Positions 39,363 through 48,197 of a stretch of DNA of 64,000 nucleotides are shown here, in pieces. The notes under the pieces were generated by a model that worked only from the letters and a program-made list of their open reading frames with translations, did no database searches and was not told the origin of the DNA. The stretch is from positions 279,433 through 343,432 of the forward strand of contig NZ_VZRB01000001.1 in the NCBI RefSeq assembly GCF_008806595.1, given 5' to 3'. This DNA comes from Streptomyces luteolifulvus. GTDB lineage: Bacteria > Actinomycetota > Actinomycetes > Streptomycetales > Streptomycetaceae. Both the position numbers and the translations under genes were made by a program. How positions within the stretch are numbered: the first letter of the stretch is position 1; the number at the start of each line of letters is the position of its first letter.

Positions 39363-40181
39363 GTGGCCGATCTCATCACCGTTGAAGACCCCGACGACCC
39401 GCGCCTGCGCGACTACACGGGCCTGACCGACGTCGAGCTGCGCCGCAAGCGCGAACCCGCCGAGGGCCTGTTCATTGCCGAGGGCGAGAAGGTCATCCGC
39501 CGGGCCAAGGACGCGGGATACGAGATGCGTTCGATGCTGCTGTCCGCCAAGTGGGTCGACGTCATGCGCGACGTCATCGACGAACTCCCCGCCCCGGTGT
39601 ACGCGGTCAGCCCGGAACTCGCCGAGCAGGTCACCGGCTACCACGTGCACCGCGGCGCGCTCGCCTCCATGCAGCGCAAGCCGCTCCCGACGGCCGCCGA
39701 ACTCCTGAGGGCCGCCCGCCGGGTGGTGGTCATGGAGTCGGTCAACGACCACACCAACATCGGCGCGATCTTCCGCTCGGCGGCCGCCCTCGGCATGGAC
39801 GCGGTCCTGCTCTCCCCGGACTGCGCCGACCCCCTCTACCGCCGCAGCGTCAAGGTCTCGATGGGCGCGGTCTTCTCCGTGCCGTACGCCCGGCTGGACA
39901 CCTGGCCCAAGAGCCTGGACTCGGTCCGCGAGGCCGGCTTCACGCTCCTCGCCCTCACCCCCGACGAGAAGGCCAGGCCCCTCGACGAGGCCGCGCCCCA
40001 CACGATGGACCGGGTGGCCCTGATGCTCGGCGCCGAAGGCGACGGCCTGTCCACCCAGGCCCTGGTCGCCGCCGACGAATGGGTCCGCATCCCCATGTCC
40101 CACGGCGTCGACTCCCTCAATGTCGGCGCGGCCGCCGCGGTCGCCTTCTACGCGGTGGCGACGGGCCGCCCCGAGAGCTGA
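39363..40181 (+). CDS. SpoU/TrmH-family RNA 2'-O-methyltransferase
   Basis: A 272-residue SPOUT methyltransferase. The three family motifs are present: NDHTNIGAIFRSAAALG (motif 1), LMLGAEGDGLS (motif 2), IPMSHGVDSLNVGAAAAVAFY (motif 3, SAM-binding knot). An N-terminal extension with EGLFIAEGEKVIRRA is the usual substrate-binding part. GTG start. The target could be rRNA or tRNA and cannot be told from sequence. Confidence 0.87.
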   Translation: MADLITVEDPDDPRLRDYTGLTDVELRRKREPAEGLFIAEGEKVIRRAKDAGYEMRSMLLSAKWVDVMRDVIDELPAPVYAVSPELAEQVTGYHVHRGALASMQRKPLPTAAELLRAARRVVVMESVNDHTNIGAIFRSAAALGMDAVLLSPDCADPLYRRSVKVSMGAVFSVPYARLDTWPKSLDSVREAGFTLLALTPDEKARPLDEAAPHTMDRVALMLGAEGDGLSTQALVAADEWVRIPMSHGVDSLNVGAAAAVAFYAVATGRPES

Positions 40182-40202
40182 GCCCGATCCACCGGACAAG
40201 CT

Positions 40203-41615
40203 CTACTCGGTCAACTCGAACGTCGAGGCGAACCGCTCGGACATCAGCTTTCCGCCGTAGAGGCCGCCGCGATGCGGCCGTACGTCCGTCTGCTCCTGCT
40301 GCTTCGGTACGACACCCCCGTCGCCGCCGAGCCCCCGATCCGGCCCCTGGCAGCCCTGCGCCGCGGCGATGCCGAGCGCCACGAGCAGGGTCACGACGAC
40401 GAACACGACCAGCCGCTGGCGCAGCAGCCGCGGATTGGCGGGCCGCCGCCCCGTGCCCGTGGTCCTGGGCGCCGGACGTCCCGTCCCGCTGCGCTGTGTG
40501 GGCCTGCCACCGCTGCCGGAGCGGGTGGTGTTCCGCGAGGACGGCGTGGGCCGCGCCCCGGACCGGGACTGCGTGCCGCCGCCTCGTGACGCGCTGCTGC
40601 CGCCGCGCGAGGGAGCGGGACCGCGGGACGGCGCGGTCGCGCCGCGCGGCGGGGGAGTCCCCTGGGCACCCTGCTGTCCCTGCGGGCGCCGATGCGGCGT
40701 GCGCTCCGGATAGGTGTCGGTGAGCCGCCCGGTGGGCCGGTCCGCCTCGCCGGCGCGCGGCGCGGGCGGCCGCGCGTCGGCGAGCCCCTGTGCCTCGCGG
40801 GCCGCGATCTCCTTGAGCCGCAGCGACAGTTGGAGCGTGCTGGGCCGTTCCTCGGGGTCCTTCGCCAGGCAGGCCCGGATCAGCGGAGCCAGCGCGTCCG
40901 GCACGCCGTGCAGCTGCGCCTCCTCGTGCACCACGCGGTACAGCATCACCTCGGAACTGCCGTGCCCGAAGGGCGAGTCGGCCATCGCCGTGTACGCCAG
41001 GGTCGCGCCGAGGGAGAACACGTCGGTGGCGGGCGTCACCGCGGCGCCGCGCACCTGCTCCGGCGCCAGGAAGCCCGGTGAGCCGACCGCCGTCCCGACG
41101 TGGGTGAGCGTCGAGGCCCCCGTCGCCCAGGCGATACCGAAGTCGATGATCCGCGGGCCCTTGGGCGAGAGCAGGATGTTCGAGGGCTTCAGGTCCCGGT
41201 GCACGACGCCGGCCTCGTGGACGGCGACCAGCCCCTCCGACAGCGCTGCCCCGATCGCGGCGACCTCGGCCGCGCCGAGCGGTCCCTCGTCGGCGACCTT
41301 GTCGTGCAGGGAGGGGCCGGGCACGTACTGTGTGGCGAACCACGGCCGGTCCGCGTCGAGATCCGCCGCGACGAGCCGCGCCGTGCACCCGCCACGGATC
41401 CGCCGCGCCGCCGAGACCTCGCGCGCGAACCGTGAACGGAACTCCTGATCCTCCGCCAGGTCCGGCCGGATGACCTTCAGCGCGACCCGCTGTCCCTTGC
41501 GGTCGGAGCCGAGATAGACGACGCCCATCCCGCCCGCGCCGAGCCGTCTGTGAAGCCTGAACGAGCCGACGACGCGCGGGTCCTCGCGCCTCAGGCGCAT
41601 CATCGCCATGTTCAT
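40203..41615 (-). CDS. membrane serine/threonine protein kinase (PknB-like)
   Basis: A 470-residue eukaryotic-type kinase. The kinase domain spans about residues 18-275 (GAGGMGVVY, catalytic HRDLKPSN near 139, IDFGIA, APEQVRG). A Pro/Arg/Ser-rich juxtamembrane linker (about 280-395), one transmembrane helix (LVVFVVVTLLVALGIA, about 398-418) and a 50-residue outer tail without PASTA repeats follow. ATG 41615 is used; ATG 41609 has better ribosome-site spacing (GGGG six bases away). Signal and substrates unknown. Confidence 0.88.
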   Translation of the reverse strand: MNMAMMRLRREDPRVVGSFRLHRRLGAGGMGVVYLGSDRKGQRVALKVIRPDLAEDQEFRSRFAREVSAARRIRGGCTARLVAADLDADRPWFATQYVPGPSLHDKVADEGPLGAAEVAAIGAALSEGLVAVHEAGVVHRDLKPSNILLSPKGPRIIDFGIAWATGASTLTHVGTAVGSPGFLAPEQVRGAAVTPATDVFSLGATLAYTAMADSPFGHGSSEVMLYRVVHEEAQLHGVPDALAPLIRACLAKDPEERPSTLQLSLRLKEIAAREAQGLADARPPAPRAGEADRPTGRLTDTYPERTPHRRPQGQQGAQGTPPPRGATAPSRGPAPSRGGSSASRGGGTQSRSGARPTPSSRNTTRSGSGGRPTQRSGTGRPAPRTTGTGRRPANPRLLRQRLVVFVVVTLLVALGIAAAQGCQGPDRGLGGDGGVVPKQQEQTDVRPHRGGLYGGKLMSERFASTFELTE

Positions 41616-41811
41616 CCCCGCTGCCCGGTCCGTGTGACGTGGCACAGCTTACGTTTACCCGGCCGTCCGCGCGCAGAGGCCGCGCCCTCTCGACCCGATC
41701 GATTGTCAGTGCCGGATGGGAGACTTGAAAGGTGGTCAGGGAACCCGTGAGGAGCCGGGCTTTGGCAGGCCGGTGTTCCCAACCACCCGTCACGGAAGGG
41801 GGATTGAACGC

Positions 41812-42087
41812 GTGAAGGGTGATCGCGTGGAGATAGTCGTGGACGCAGGGGACACGACGCGCACCTACGAGGTGGTGGCGAGCAGAGCGGGCCGCCGGGT
41901 GGAGACGGCGGTACGACGAGGTGTCGTGGAAGTGAGCGAAGTCACCCGCAGTGGGACGGTGGTCCGCACGGCCCGCTTCATGGCCAACCGGGTCCTCGCC
42001 CTGGTCGAGCAGCCGGTGCCGCGCGAGGACGGCCCGGAAACTTCGGGGCACTCCGGACGCCCCCTCAGGGAAGACCCCGAGTCCTAG
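41812..42087 (+). CDS. small conserved hypothetical protein
   Basis: A 91-residue hydrophilic protein (VEIVVDAGDTTRTYEVVASRAGRR at the start) with alternating beta-like segments and a disordered acidic tail. GTG 41812 after GGAAGGGGG is preferred; GTG 41827 is an alternative. It is divergent from the kinase gene. I do not recognise a family, though small proteins of this sort recur in Streptomyces. Confidence 0.6.
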   Translation: MKGDRVEIVVDAGDTTRTYEVVASRAGRRVETAVRRGVVEVSEVTRSGTVVRTARFMANRVLALVEQPVPREDGPETSGHSGRPLREDPES

Positions 42088-42285
42088 GACCCCGTCTCCA
42101 CCCAGGGGAGTACATCCCAGGTCACGGCTCATCCTCGGGGAGGCCCGGCAATCGGTACGAGGGCATGACGTGCGCCGGGCACCGGACGCCTAGATTTGAG
42201 GTCAAGCGGCGGGTGCAGCACTCGTCCCCCGAGGTCAGACACCCGCCGCTGCCAACGACAACTGAGACCGGTCAGGAGAGGGACC

Positions 42286-42495
42286 ATGGCCCACTCGGCA
42301 CCGCGGACACTGATCCGCACGCAGGAGCGCAAGGTGTACGCCCCCGCGCTCCGCCCCCGTCGACAGGGCCGCCGCCACCCCCTGGTGGCGACCCTCATGG
42401 CTCTTCCCCTGGCGGCCCTGCTCCTGCTCGTCTTCGACGGCTGGGAGACAGTGGCCACACAGGCGTCGTCCGTGGGCGTGATGCTGGGGCGCTGA
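42286..42495 (+). CDS. small single-helix membrane protein
   Basis: A 69-residue protein with a basic N-terminus (about 34 residues) and one hydrophobic helix (VATLMALPLAALLLLVF). ATG 42286 is preceded by AGGAGAGGG. A perfect terminator hairpin follows. Function unknown. Confidence 0.65.
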   Translation: MAHSAPRTLIRTQERKVYAPALRPRRQGRRHPLVATLMALPLAALLLLVFDGWETVATQASSVGVMLGR

Positions 42496-42582
42496 GCGGC
42501 GACCCCAGGCCCGGAAGAGCGGTCCGGGCGGGGACATCCACCCATGAAACCCCGTGGGGACGGGGGTGCGGCGGACGGCACA

Positions 42583-42616
42583 AATGCCGGCGCAGCTGGG
42601 GAGCTGCGCCGGCATT
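42583..42616. terminator. intrinsic terminator
   Basis: A perfect 15-bp stem (AATGCCGGCGCAGCT at 42583-42597 with its complement at 42602-42616) around GGGG, followed by CTTGTG. It closes the small membrane protein gene. Confidence 0.88.
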
Positions 42617-42739
42617 CTTGTGCGCCCGAGCCGGCGCGCGCTCTCGCGGAGGTGGTTGCTGCCGGTGGGTGCCTGCACAGCGACCGGCAACCTCACCTGC
42701 GTACCCTCGCGCACAGACCCGCACGCCCCAGGGAGCCAC

Positions 42740-43678
42740 GTGACCGCCGACCTCCTCCTCTCCGAGCTCGCCGCCACAGCCAAGGCCAAGGCCCATGCAG
42801 CAGCCGAGCCCTGCCCCTGCGGTGCGACAACCCTCGCCGACCGCCCGGACGGCACCGTCGTCCGCCACGCGGACACCGTCGCCAAAGCCCACGCCACGGA
42901 CACCCTTCTCCCCGAACTCACCCTCCGTCTCACCGCCGCCACCCACCTCCCCGGCGTCCTCCTCCAGCCGCTCAGCCCGACGCCGGTCGCCCTGCACGGC
43001 CGCCCGGTGACCTTCTGGCCGTACGGCGCCCCCGTCGACCCGGACAACCCGGACGCCGCACCCTGGGAAGACGCCGCCACACTCCTCGCGGCGCTCCACC
43101 GCACCCCCGCCCCCACCGGCCTGCCCCCGATGCGCGGCCCCGTGAAGGCGTCCCGCGCCATGGCCCGGCTCCGCGCCGCGGCCCCCGCCCACCCCGCCAC
43201 CGCCCCGGTCCTGCGCGCCTGGTCCGCGCTCCCGCGCTGGGCCCGGGCGGAGGCCCCCATGCCGGACACCAACACCCTCTGCCACGGCGACCTCCACCTC
43301 GGCCAGCTCGTCCGCCACCCGGCTCCCGACGGCCCCTGGAGGCTCATAGACGTCGACGACCTCGGCACCGGCGTTCCCGCCTGGGACCTGGCCCGCCCGG
43401 CGGCCTGGTACGCCTGCGGTCTGCTCCCGCCGGACGAATGGACTCGCTTCCTGGCCGCCTACCGCACCGCCGGCGGCCCGGCCGTCCCCGCGGACGGCGA
43501 CCCCTGGCCCGTCCTGGACGTACCCGCCCGCGCCCTCACCGTGCAGACCGCCGCACGGGCGGTCGCGAAGGCCGTCGAGGCAGGCCGCCCCCTGGACGAG
43601 GTGGAGCAGGCCGTGGTCGACGCCTGTGACCGAATGGGTACGGCCCCGCCGGAGTTGGCTGCCGGATATGCGAAGTAG
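42740..43678 (+). CDS. aminoglycoside phosphotransferase-family kinase
   Basis: A 312-residue kinase-fold protein with the catalytic loop LCHGDLHLGQL and the metal-binding IDVDDLGTG. The family includes antibiotic, choline and other small-molecule kinases; nothing here indicates a drug resistance role. GTG 42740 follows CAGGGAG. It lacks the glycine-rich N-lobe of typical resistance enzymes as far as can be seen. Confidence 0.8.
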   Translation: MTADLLLSELAATAKAKAHAAAEPCPCGATTLADRPDGTVVRHADTVAKAHATDTLLPELTLRLTAATHLPGVLLQPLSPTPVALHGRPVTFWPYGAPVDPDNPDAAPWEDAATLLAALHRTPAPTGLPPMRGPVKASRAMARLRAAAPAHPATAPVLRAWSALPRWARAEAPMPDTNTLCHGDLHLGQLVRHPAPDGPWRLIDVDDLGTGVPAWDLARPAAWYACGLLPPDEWTRFLAAYRTAGGPAVPADGDPWPVLDVPARALTVQTAARAVAKAVEAGRPLDEVEQAVVDACDRMGTAPPELAAGYAK

Positions 43679-43758
43679 GGTGCAACCGACCGCAGCCGGA
43701 CAGAGTCTGTGCTGCTGTAACACGAAGCTGGATCTACCGGCGAGGAGTTGAGCCGACC

Positions 43759-44046
43759 ATGCAGTGTCCGAAATGTCATGCGCCGATGCACACGTACAAC
43801 CGCAATGGCGTCCAGATCGAGCAGTGCAGCGGCTGCCGCGGCATCTTTCTCGACTACGGCGAGCTGGAGGCGCTGACCCGCCTGGAGGGCCAGTGGTCGC
43901 AGCCCGCGCCGCCGCCGGGTGCCCCGCAGGCGTACCCGTCGGCCCCGGCCCCCGCCTGGGGTGCCCCGCACGGTGGCCACGGCCATGGCGGCCACTACGG
44001 CCACAAGCGTCACAAGAGCTTCGGTCACATGCTCTTCTCCTCCTGA
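43759..44046 (+). CDS. TFIIB-type zinc-ribbon protein
   Basis: A 95-residue protein with an N-terminal zinc ribbon (CPKCHAPMH and CSGCRGIFLDYGELEAL) of the zf-TFIIB family, followed by a Pro/Ala segment and a His/Gly-rich tail (HGGHGHGGHYGHKRHK). The His-rich end could bind metal. ATG 43759 follows GAGGAG. Function unknown. Confidence 0.85.
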   Translation: MQCPKCHAPMHTYNRNGVQIEQCSGCRGIFLDYGELEALTRLEGQWSQPAPPPGAPQAYPSAPAPAWGAPHGGHGHGGHYGHKRHKSFGHMLFSS

Positions 44047-44065
44047 CGGGAGACCCGGGCACGAC

Positions 44066-44100
44066 GAAGCCCCCGGCCGTACGAGACGGCCGGGGGCTTC
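44066..44100. terminator. bidirectional terminator between zinc-ribbon gene and tRNA cluster
   Basis: A perfect 15-bp stem (GAAGCCCCCGGCCGT with its complement at 44086-44100) with a 5-base loop. It lies just downstream of both the rightward protein gene and the leftward tRNA cluster, so it can serve both. Confidence 0.88.
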
Positions 44101-44106
44101 GGCTGG

Positions 44107-44178
44107 TGCGCGATACTGGGATTGAACCAGTGACCTCTTCCGTGTCAGGGAAGCGCTCTCCCGCTGAGCTAATCGCGC
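44107..44178 (-). tRNA. tRNA-Val(GAC)
   Basis: 72 bases, cloverleaf intact: acceptor GCGCGAT/ATCGCGC, anticodon arm CTTCC-CTGACAC-GGAAG giving anticodon GAC, T-arm ACTGG-TTCAATC-CCAGT. CCA is not encoded. Last gene of the leftward cluster, next to the terminator. Confidence 0.96.
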
Positions 44179-44208
44179 AGGTGGGACCTGCTGGTGGTGC
44201 GTACTGCG

Positions 44209-44280
44209 TGCGCGATACTGGGATTGAACCAGTGACCTCTTCCGTGTCAGGGAAGCGCTCTCCCGCTGAGCTAATCGCGC
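44209..44280 (-). tRNA. tRNA-Val(GAC)
   Basis: Identical 72-base copy of the gene at 44107-44178, separated from it by 30 bases. Confidence 0.96.
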
Positions 44281-44304
44281 TGAGGCCCGGTCAGCCCGGG
44301 CCAG

Positions 44305-44376
44305 TGGACGATACTGGGATTGAACCAGTGACCTCTTCCGTGTCAGGGAAGCGCTCTCCCGCTGAGCTAATCGTCC
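44305..44376 (-). tRNA. tRNA-Val(GAC), variant acceptor stem
   Basis: Same body and GAC anticodon as the two neighbours, but acceptor stem GGACGAT/ATCGTCC; both sides changed together, preserving pairing. Confidence 0.96.
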
Positions 44377-44380
44377 TTGG

Positions 44381-44451
44381 AGGTGGAGACGGGATTTGAA
44401 CCCGTGTAGACGGCTTTGCAGGCCGTTGCCTCGCCTCTCGGCCACTCCACC
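44381..44451 (-). tRNA. tRNA-Cys(GCA)
   Basis: 71 bases with acceptor GGTGGAG/CTCCACC and anticodon loop CTGCAAA (anticodon GCA). Only 4 bases separate it from the adjacent tRNA-Val, so they share one transcript. Confidence 0.96.
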
Positions 44452-44490
44452 AGGAGTGCAGGGGTTCGGGATGATCCCCCACGTCCTTCG

Positions 44491-44563
44491 AGCGGACGAC
44501 CAGGTTCGAACTGGCGACCTCAACCTTGGCAAGGTTGCGCTCTACCAACTGAGCTACGTCCGC
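44491..44563 (-). tRNA. tRNA-Gly(GCC)
   Basis: 73 bases with acceptor GCGGACG/CGTCCGC and anticodon loop TTGCCAA (anticodon GCC). First gene of the leftward Gly-Cys-Val-Val-Val cluster. Confidence 0.96.
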
Positions 44564-44741
44564 TTGTCGTTTCCGTTCCGCTTGCGCGTCCCGGCGACAT
44601 GCTGAACTCTAGCGGATTCCCGGGCCAGTACAAAAACGCGTTTGTGCAGCGTGCTGCGCTGCGCCTGCTCACGTTCCTGGTCCCGGCCCCGGGAACGACA
44701 TGGTCAGGCCATGTGCCGGACACGCGCCATAGACTCGTCGC

Positions 44742-45785
44742 GTGCTCCGCCTCCCTCCTCTCGCCCGCTTCGGCAACCGTGTCGCCACGGGCCTCGTCGA
44801 CGTCACCAGTGATCCCTCGGCCCTCGACTCCACCGGCTTCTGGGCCGTCTGCGCGGAATACGAGGGCGGTCTGACCTGCGCCCGCTTCAGCGACGTACGA
44901 CAGGAGCCCGTGCCGGCGCCGGTGCCGGGCGGGTGGCACGGGCCGGCGGCCGGTGACTGGACGTCCTCCCTCGACCACGCCGCGTACACGGCGGGTGTCC
45001 GGCGGATCCGTGAGCACATCGCGGCCGGCGAGGTCTATCAGGCGAACCTCTGCCGGGTGCTCACCGCGCCCGTGGCGCCCGACGCCGACGTGGACGCGCT
45101 GACGGCGCTGCTGGCGCGCGGCAACCCCGCGCCGTTCGCAGGAACGATTCGGTTGCCCGGTCACGGCGTAGAGACAGCCACCGCGTCCCCCGAACTGTTC
45201 CTGCGCCGGGACGGCCGCACCGTCGAGTCCGGGCCGATCAAGGGCACCGGGCGGACCGAGGCGGACCTTCTGGAGAAGGACTACGCCGAGAACGTGATGA
45301 TCGTGGACCTGGTCCGCAACGACATCGGGCGGGTCTGTGCGACGGGCAGCGTCACCGTGCCCGACCTGTGCGTGGTCGAGAAGCATCCGGGACTGGTGCA
45401 CCTGGTGTCGCTCGTCCGCGGCGAGCTGCGCGAGGACGCCGGCTGGCCGGAACTGCTCGCCGCGACCTTCCCGCCCGGCTCGGTCACCGGCGCGCCCAAG
45501 TCGAGCGCCCTGCGGATCATCGACGCACTGGAGACCGCACCGCGGGGCCCCTACTGCGGAGGCATCGGCTGGGTCGACGCGGACCGGGGGACCGGTGAGC
45601 TGGCCGTCGGCATCCGCACCTTCTGGATCGACCGCGCGGACGGCGTGCTGCGGTTCGGCACCGGCGCCGGCATCACCTGGGGCTCGGACCCCGAGGGGGA
45701 GTGGCGGGAGACCGAACTGAAGGCGTCCCGCCTGCTCGCGGTAGCGTCGGGAACGTACGAGGTGACTGGAGAGGGACTGACGTGA
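44742..45785 (+). CDS. pabB: aminodeoxychorismate synthase component I-like (chorismate-binding)
   Basis: Converts chorismate with ammonia to 4-amino-4-deoxychorismate for folate. The 347-residue protein is a chorismate-binding enzyme: IAAGEVYQANLCR, ESGPIKGTGR, ENVMIVDLVRNDIGRV, FPPGSVTGAPKSSALRIID, and YCGGIGWVD. It lacks the N-terminal regulatory part of long PabB proteins. TAGACT at 44730-44735 lies seven bases before GTG 44742, suggesting a leaderless transcript. The stop overlaps the next start (GTGA), linking it to pabC. Confidence 0.87.
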   Translation: MLRLPPLARFGNRVATGLVDVTSDPSALDSTGFWAVCAEYEGGLTCARFSDVRQEPVPAPVPGGWHGPAAGDWTSSLDHAAYTAGVRRIREHIAAGEVYQANLCRVLTAPVAPDADVDALTALLARGNPAPFAGTIRLPGHGVETATASPELFLRRDGRTVESGPIKGTGRTEADLLEKDYAENVMIVDLVRNDIGRVCATGSVTVPDLCVVEKHPGLVHLVSLVRGELREDAGWPELLAATFPPGSVTGAPKSSALRIIDALETAPRGPYCGGIGWVDADRGTGELAVGIRTFWIDRADGVLRFGTGAGITWGSDPEGEWRETELKASRLLAVASGTYEVTGEGLT

Positions 45786-46603
45786 CGATCTGGCTCGACG
45801 GCGGGTTGCAGGACATCGAGTCCGCCCGTGTCTCCGTCTTCGACCACGGACTGACCGTGGGCGACGGCATTTTCGAGACGGTGAAGGCGGTGCACGGGAG
45901 GCCGTTCGCGCTCACCCGCCATCTCGACCGGCTGACCCGCTCCGCCCAGGGCCTCGGCCTGCCCGACCCCGACCTCGACGAGGTCCGCCGCGCCTGCGCC
46001 GCCGTCATCGAGGCCAACCCGATGCCGCTCGGCCGGCTGCGGATCACGTACACGGGCGGCCACGGCCCGCTCGGCTCCGACCGCGGCGAACACGGCCCCA
46101 CCCTCGTCGTCGCCCTCGGCGAGACCACCCGCCGCCCCGACTCCACGGCCGTGATCACGGTCCCCTGGACCCGCAACGAGCGCGGCGCCCTCACCGGCCT
46201 GAAGACCACCTCGTACGCCGAGAACGTCGTCGCCCTCGCCCGTGCCCACGAACAGGGCGCCTCCGAGGCGCTGTTCGGCAACACGGTCGGGCAGCTCTGC
46301 GAGGGCACCGGGTCCAATGTCTTCGTCGTCCTCGACGGCGAGATCCACACCCCGCGGCTCGCCTCCGGCTGCCTCGCCGGCATCACCCGTGCCCTGACCG
46401 TCGAGTGGACGGGCGCCAAGGAGACCGACCTGCCGCTGGACGTCCTGGAACAGGCCGAGGAGGTCTTCCTCACCTCCACGCTGCGCGACGTACAGGCCGT
46501 GCACCGGGTCGACGGCCGGGAGCTGTCCGGCGCGCCGGGCCCGGTGACCGCCAAGGCCATGCGGGTCTTCGACGAGCGGGCCGCGGGCGACCTCGATCCG
46601 TAA
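45782..46603 (+). CDS. pabC: aminodeoxychorismate lyase-like (class IV aminotransferase)
   Basis: A 273-residue PLP enzyme of fold type IV with FDHGLTVGDGIFET, the lysine in LKTTSYAENVVALA and GTGSNVFVV. Next to PabB it most likely releases pyruvate from aminodeoxychorismate to give p-aminobenzoate. The family also holds branched-chain and D-amino acid aminotransferases, but context favours PabC. GTG start overlaps the pabB stop. Confidence 0.86.
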   Translation: MTIWLDGGLQDIESARVSVFDHGLTVGDGIFETVKAVHGRPFALTRHLDRLTRSAQGLGLPDPDLDEVRRACAAVIEANPMPLGRLRITYTGGHGPLGSDRGEHGPTLVVALGETTRRPDSTAVITVPWTRNERGALTGLKTTSYAENVVALARAHEQGASEALFGNTVGQLCEGTGSNVFVVLDGEIHTPRLASGCLAGITRALTVEWTGAKETDLPLDVLEQAEEVFLTSTLRDVQAVHRVDGRELSGAPGPVTAKAMRVFDERAAGDLDP

Positions 46604-46656
46604 AGGCCGGCGATATTGGGCTGACCTGGCCGGCGGCAGCGGGTAGAACACCGGTG

Positions 46657-47481
46657 ATGACCACGACTCTGCGGCCGACCGAGCCGCTTCAGCATGCGGC
46701 CGACGGGACACGCTCACGGCGCTACCAGGTGTGTGTGAACAGCCGCCCCGTCGGCGGGATACACCTCTCGACGCATCCCTCCCTCGGGCCTGCCGTCGCC
46801 CAGATCAAGGACCTGCGCATCGAGGTGCCGGACCGCGGGCGCGGCCGGGGCACGGTCGCCGCTCTCGCCGCCGAGGAGGTCGCGCGGAGCTGGGGTTGCA
46901 CTCAGCTGGAGATCAGGGTGCCGGCGGAGGCCGGGGCCGCGCTGCGGCTCGCCACGGCGCTCGGTTACGTCCACCGCAACCGGGGCATGGAGAAGCAACT
47001 CGGCAGCATCGCACCCGAGCTGCCCGCGGGCAGCCGGGGCAGACCCTTGACGCAGGCCGAGTACGGACCCTGGAGCGAGCACGGCATCGAGGGGTACGCC
47101 CAGGACTTGATCGACCGGGGCGTGCCCGAGGCCGAGGCACGGGCCAAGTCGCAGCGGGACCATGAGCAGCTGCTGCCGCAGGGCCTGGCCACGGAGAACA
47201 TGCTGCTCAGCGTCCTGGAACACGAGGGCAGCCGAGTCGGCTGCCTCTGGGTGGCCTTCGCGGGGGAGAAGGCGTTCGTCTTCGACGTCGAGACCGACGA
47301 ACCCCACCGGGGCCGGGGCCACGGCCGCTCCCTGATGCTGCTCGCCGAGGCCCAGGCCCTGTCCGCCGGCAGACGGGTCCTCGGCCTCAACGTGTTCGCG
47401 GGCAACACCCCTGCCGAGAGGCTCTACGAGTCACTGGGCTACGTGACGATCGGGTACTCGATGTACAAGAACCTGCTCTGA
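46657..47481 (+). CDS. tandem GNAT acetyltransferase
   Basis: A 274-residue protein with two GNAT-like halves: residues about 20-125 (IKDLRIEVPDRGRGRGTVAALA) and about 150-270 (VETDEPHRGRGHGRSLMLLAEAQA, NVFAGNTPAERLYESLGYV). The second half keeps the full acetyl-CoA loop; the first also has RGRGRG. ATG 46657; a GTG one codon upstream is possible. Substrate unknown. Confidence 0.8.
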   Translation: MTTTLRPTEPLQHAADGTRSRRYQVCVNSRPVGGIHLSTHPSLGPAVAQIKDLRIEVPDRGRGRGTVAALAAEEVARSWGCTQLEIRVPAEAGAALRLATALGYVHRNRGMEKQLGSIAPELPAGSRGRPLTQAEYGPWSEHGIEGYAQDLIDRGVPEAEARAKSQRDHEQLLPQGLATENMLLSVLEHEGSRVGCLWVAFAGEKAFVFDVETDEPHRGRGHGRSLMLLAEAQALSAGRRVLGLNVFAGNTPAERLYESLGYVTIGYSMYKNLL

Positions 47482-47488
47482 GATCGCC

Positions 47489-48010
47489 TCACGCCTGCTC
47501 GGCCAGCAGCCGGTCCGCGATCTCCTCGACGCGCTCGCGCAGCCCTTCCTGGCTCTTGCCGCCGTCGAGGCGCTCGCCGCCGATGACATAGGTCGGGGTG
47601 CCGGTCACACCAATCGCCTTGCCCTCGGCCTGGTCGGCGTCGACGATCAGGATGTGCCGGCCGTCGATCAGCGCGGTGTCGAACTCCTCGGCGTCCAGCC
47701 CGAGTTCACGGGCCACCTCGATCAGGAAGGCCTCGCCCCCGCGGTCCAGCTCCTCGACCCGCCCGAGCACCGCCTCGACGTACGGCCATCCCTGCCCCTG
47801 CTCCGCGGCCTCCTCGGCGGCCTGCGCCGCGGCGAAGGAGTGCTTGTGCTTCTCCAGCGGGAAGTGCCGCAGCCGCAGCTCCAGACGGTCGCCGTAGCGG
47901 GCGCGCAGGGCGCGAAGGTCGTCCAGGGCGCTGCGGCAGTCCGTGCACTGCAGTTCGCACCAGACGTCGAGGACCGGTACGGCGGTACGGTCGGGGGAGG
48001 AGTCACTCAT
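47489..48010 (-). CDS. DsbA/2-hydroxychromene isomerase-fold thiol protein
   Basis: A 173-residue thioredoxin-fold protein with a CxxC motif (CTDC, about residues 22-25), a helical insertion, and cis-Pro TGTPTYVIGG near the C-terminus. There is no signal peptide, so it is probably a cytosolic FrnE-like disulphide oxidoreductase. ATG 48010 is used; longer in-frame upstream extension is improbable. Confidence 0.82.
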   Translation of the reverse strand: MSDSSPDRTAVPVLDVWCELQCTDCRSALDDLRALRARYGDRLELRLRHFPLEKHKHSFAAAQAAEEAAEQGQGWPYVEAVLGRVEELDRGGEAFLIEVARELGLDAEEFDTALIDGRHILIVDADQAEGKAIGVTGTPTYVIGGERLDGGKSQEGLRERVEEIADRLLAEQA

Positions 48011-48197
48011 GGGCACAGTCTCCCAGCCCCGGGCCCGGGGCACCCAACCGGTACGACCCCGACCGGCACCTGCGGAGGAGCCGACCCGGAGATCTCCCTG
48101 ATGTCCGGCCGGAGCATGGCCGGGCGGGCTCCGGGCGGTGCAGGATGGAAGGGACGAAACGTGTCCCTGCCCGATCGTGCCCTGCCTGGAGGACCGG

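Noticed and set aside
42740..43678. Antibiotic resistance kinase
   Set aside because: The APH fold alone does not show drug phosphorylation; the neighbourhood has no resistance or antibiotic genes.
44107..44376. Repeated peptide DTGIEPVTSSVSGKRSPAEL in plus-strand frames
   Set aside because: It is the antisense translation of tRNA-Val genes, a known spurious ORF.
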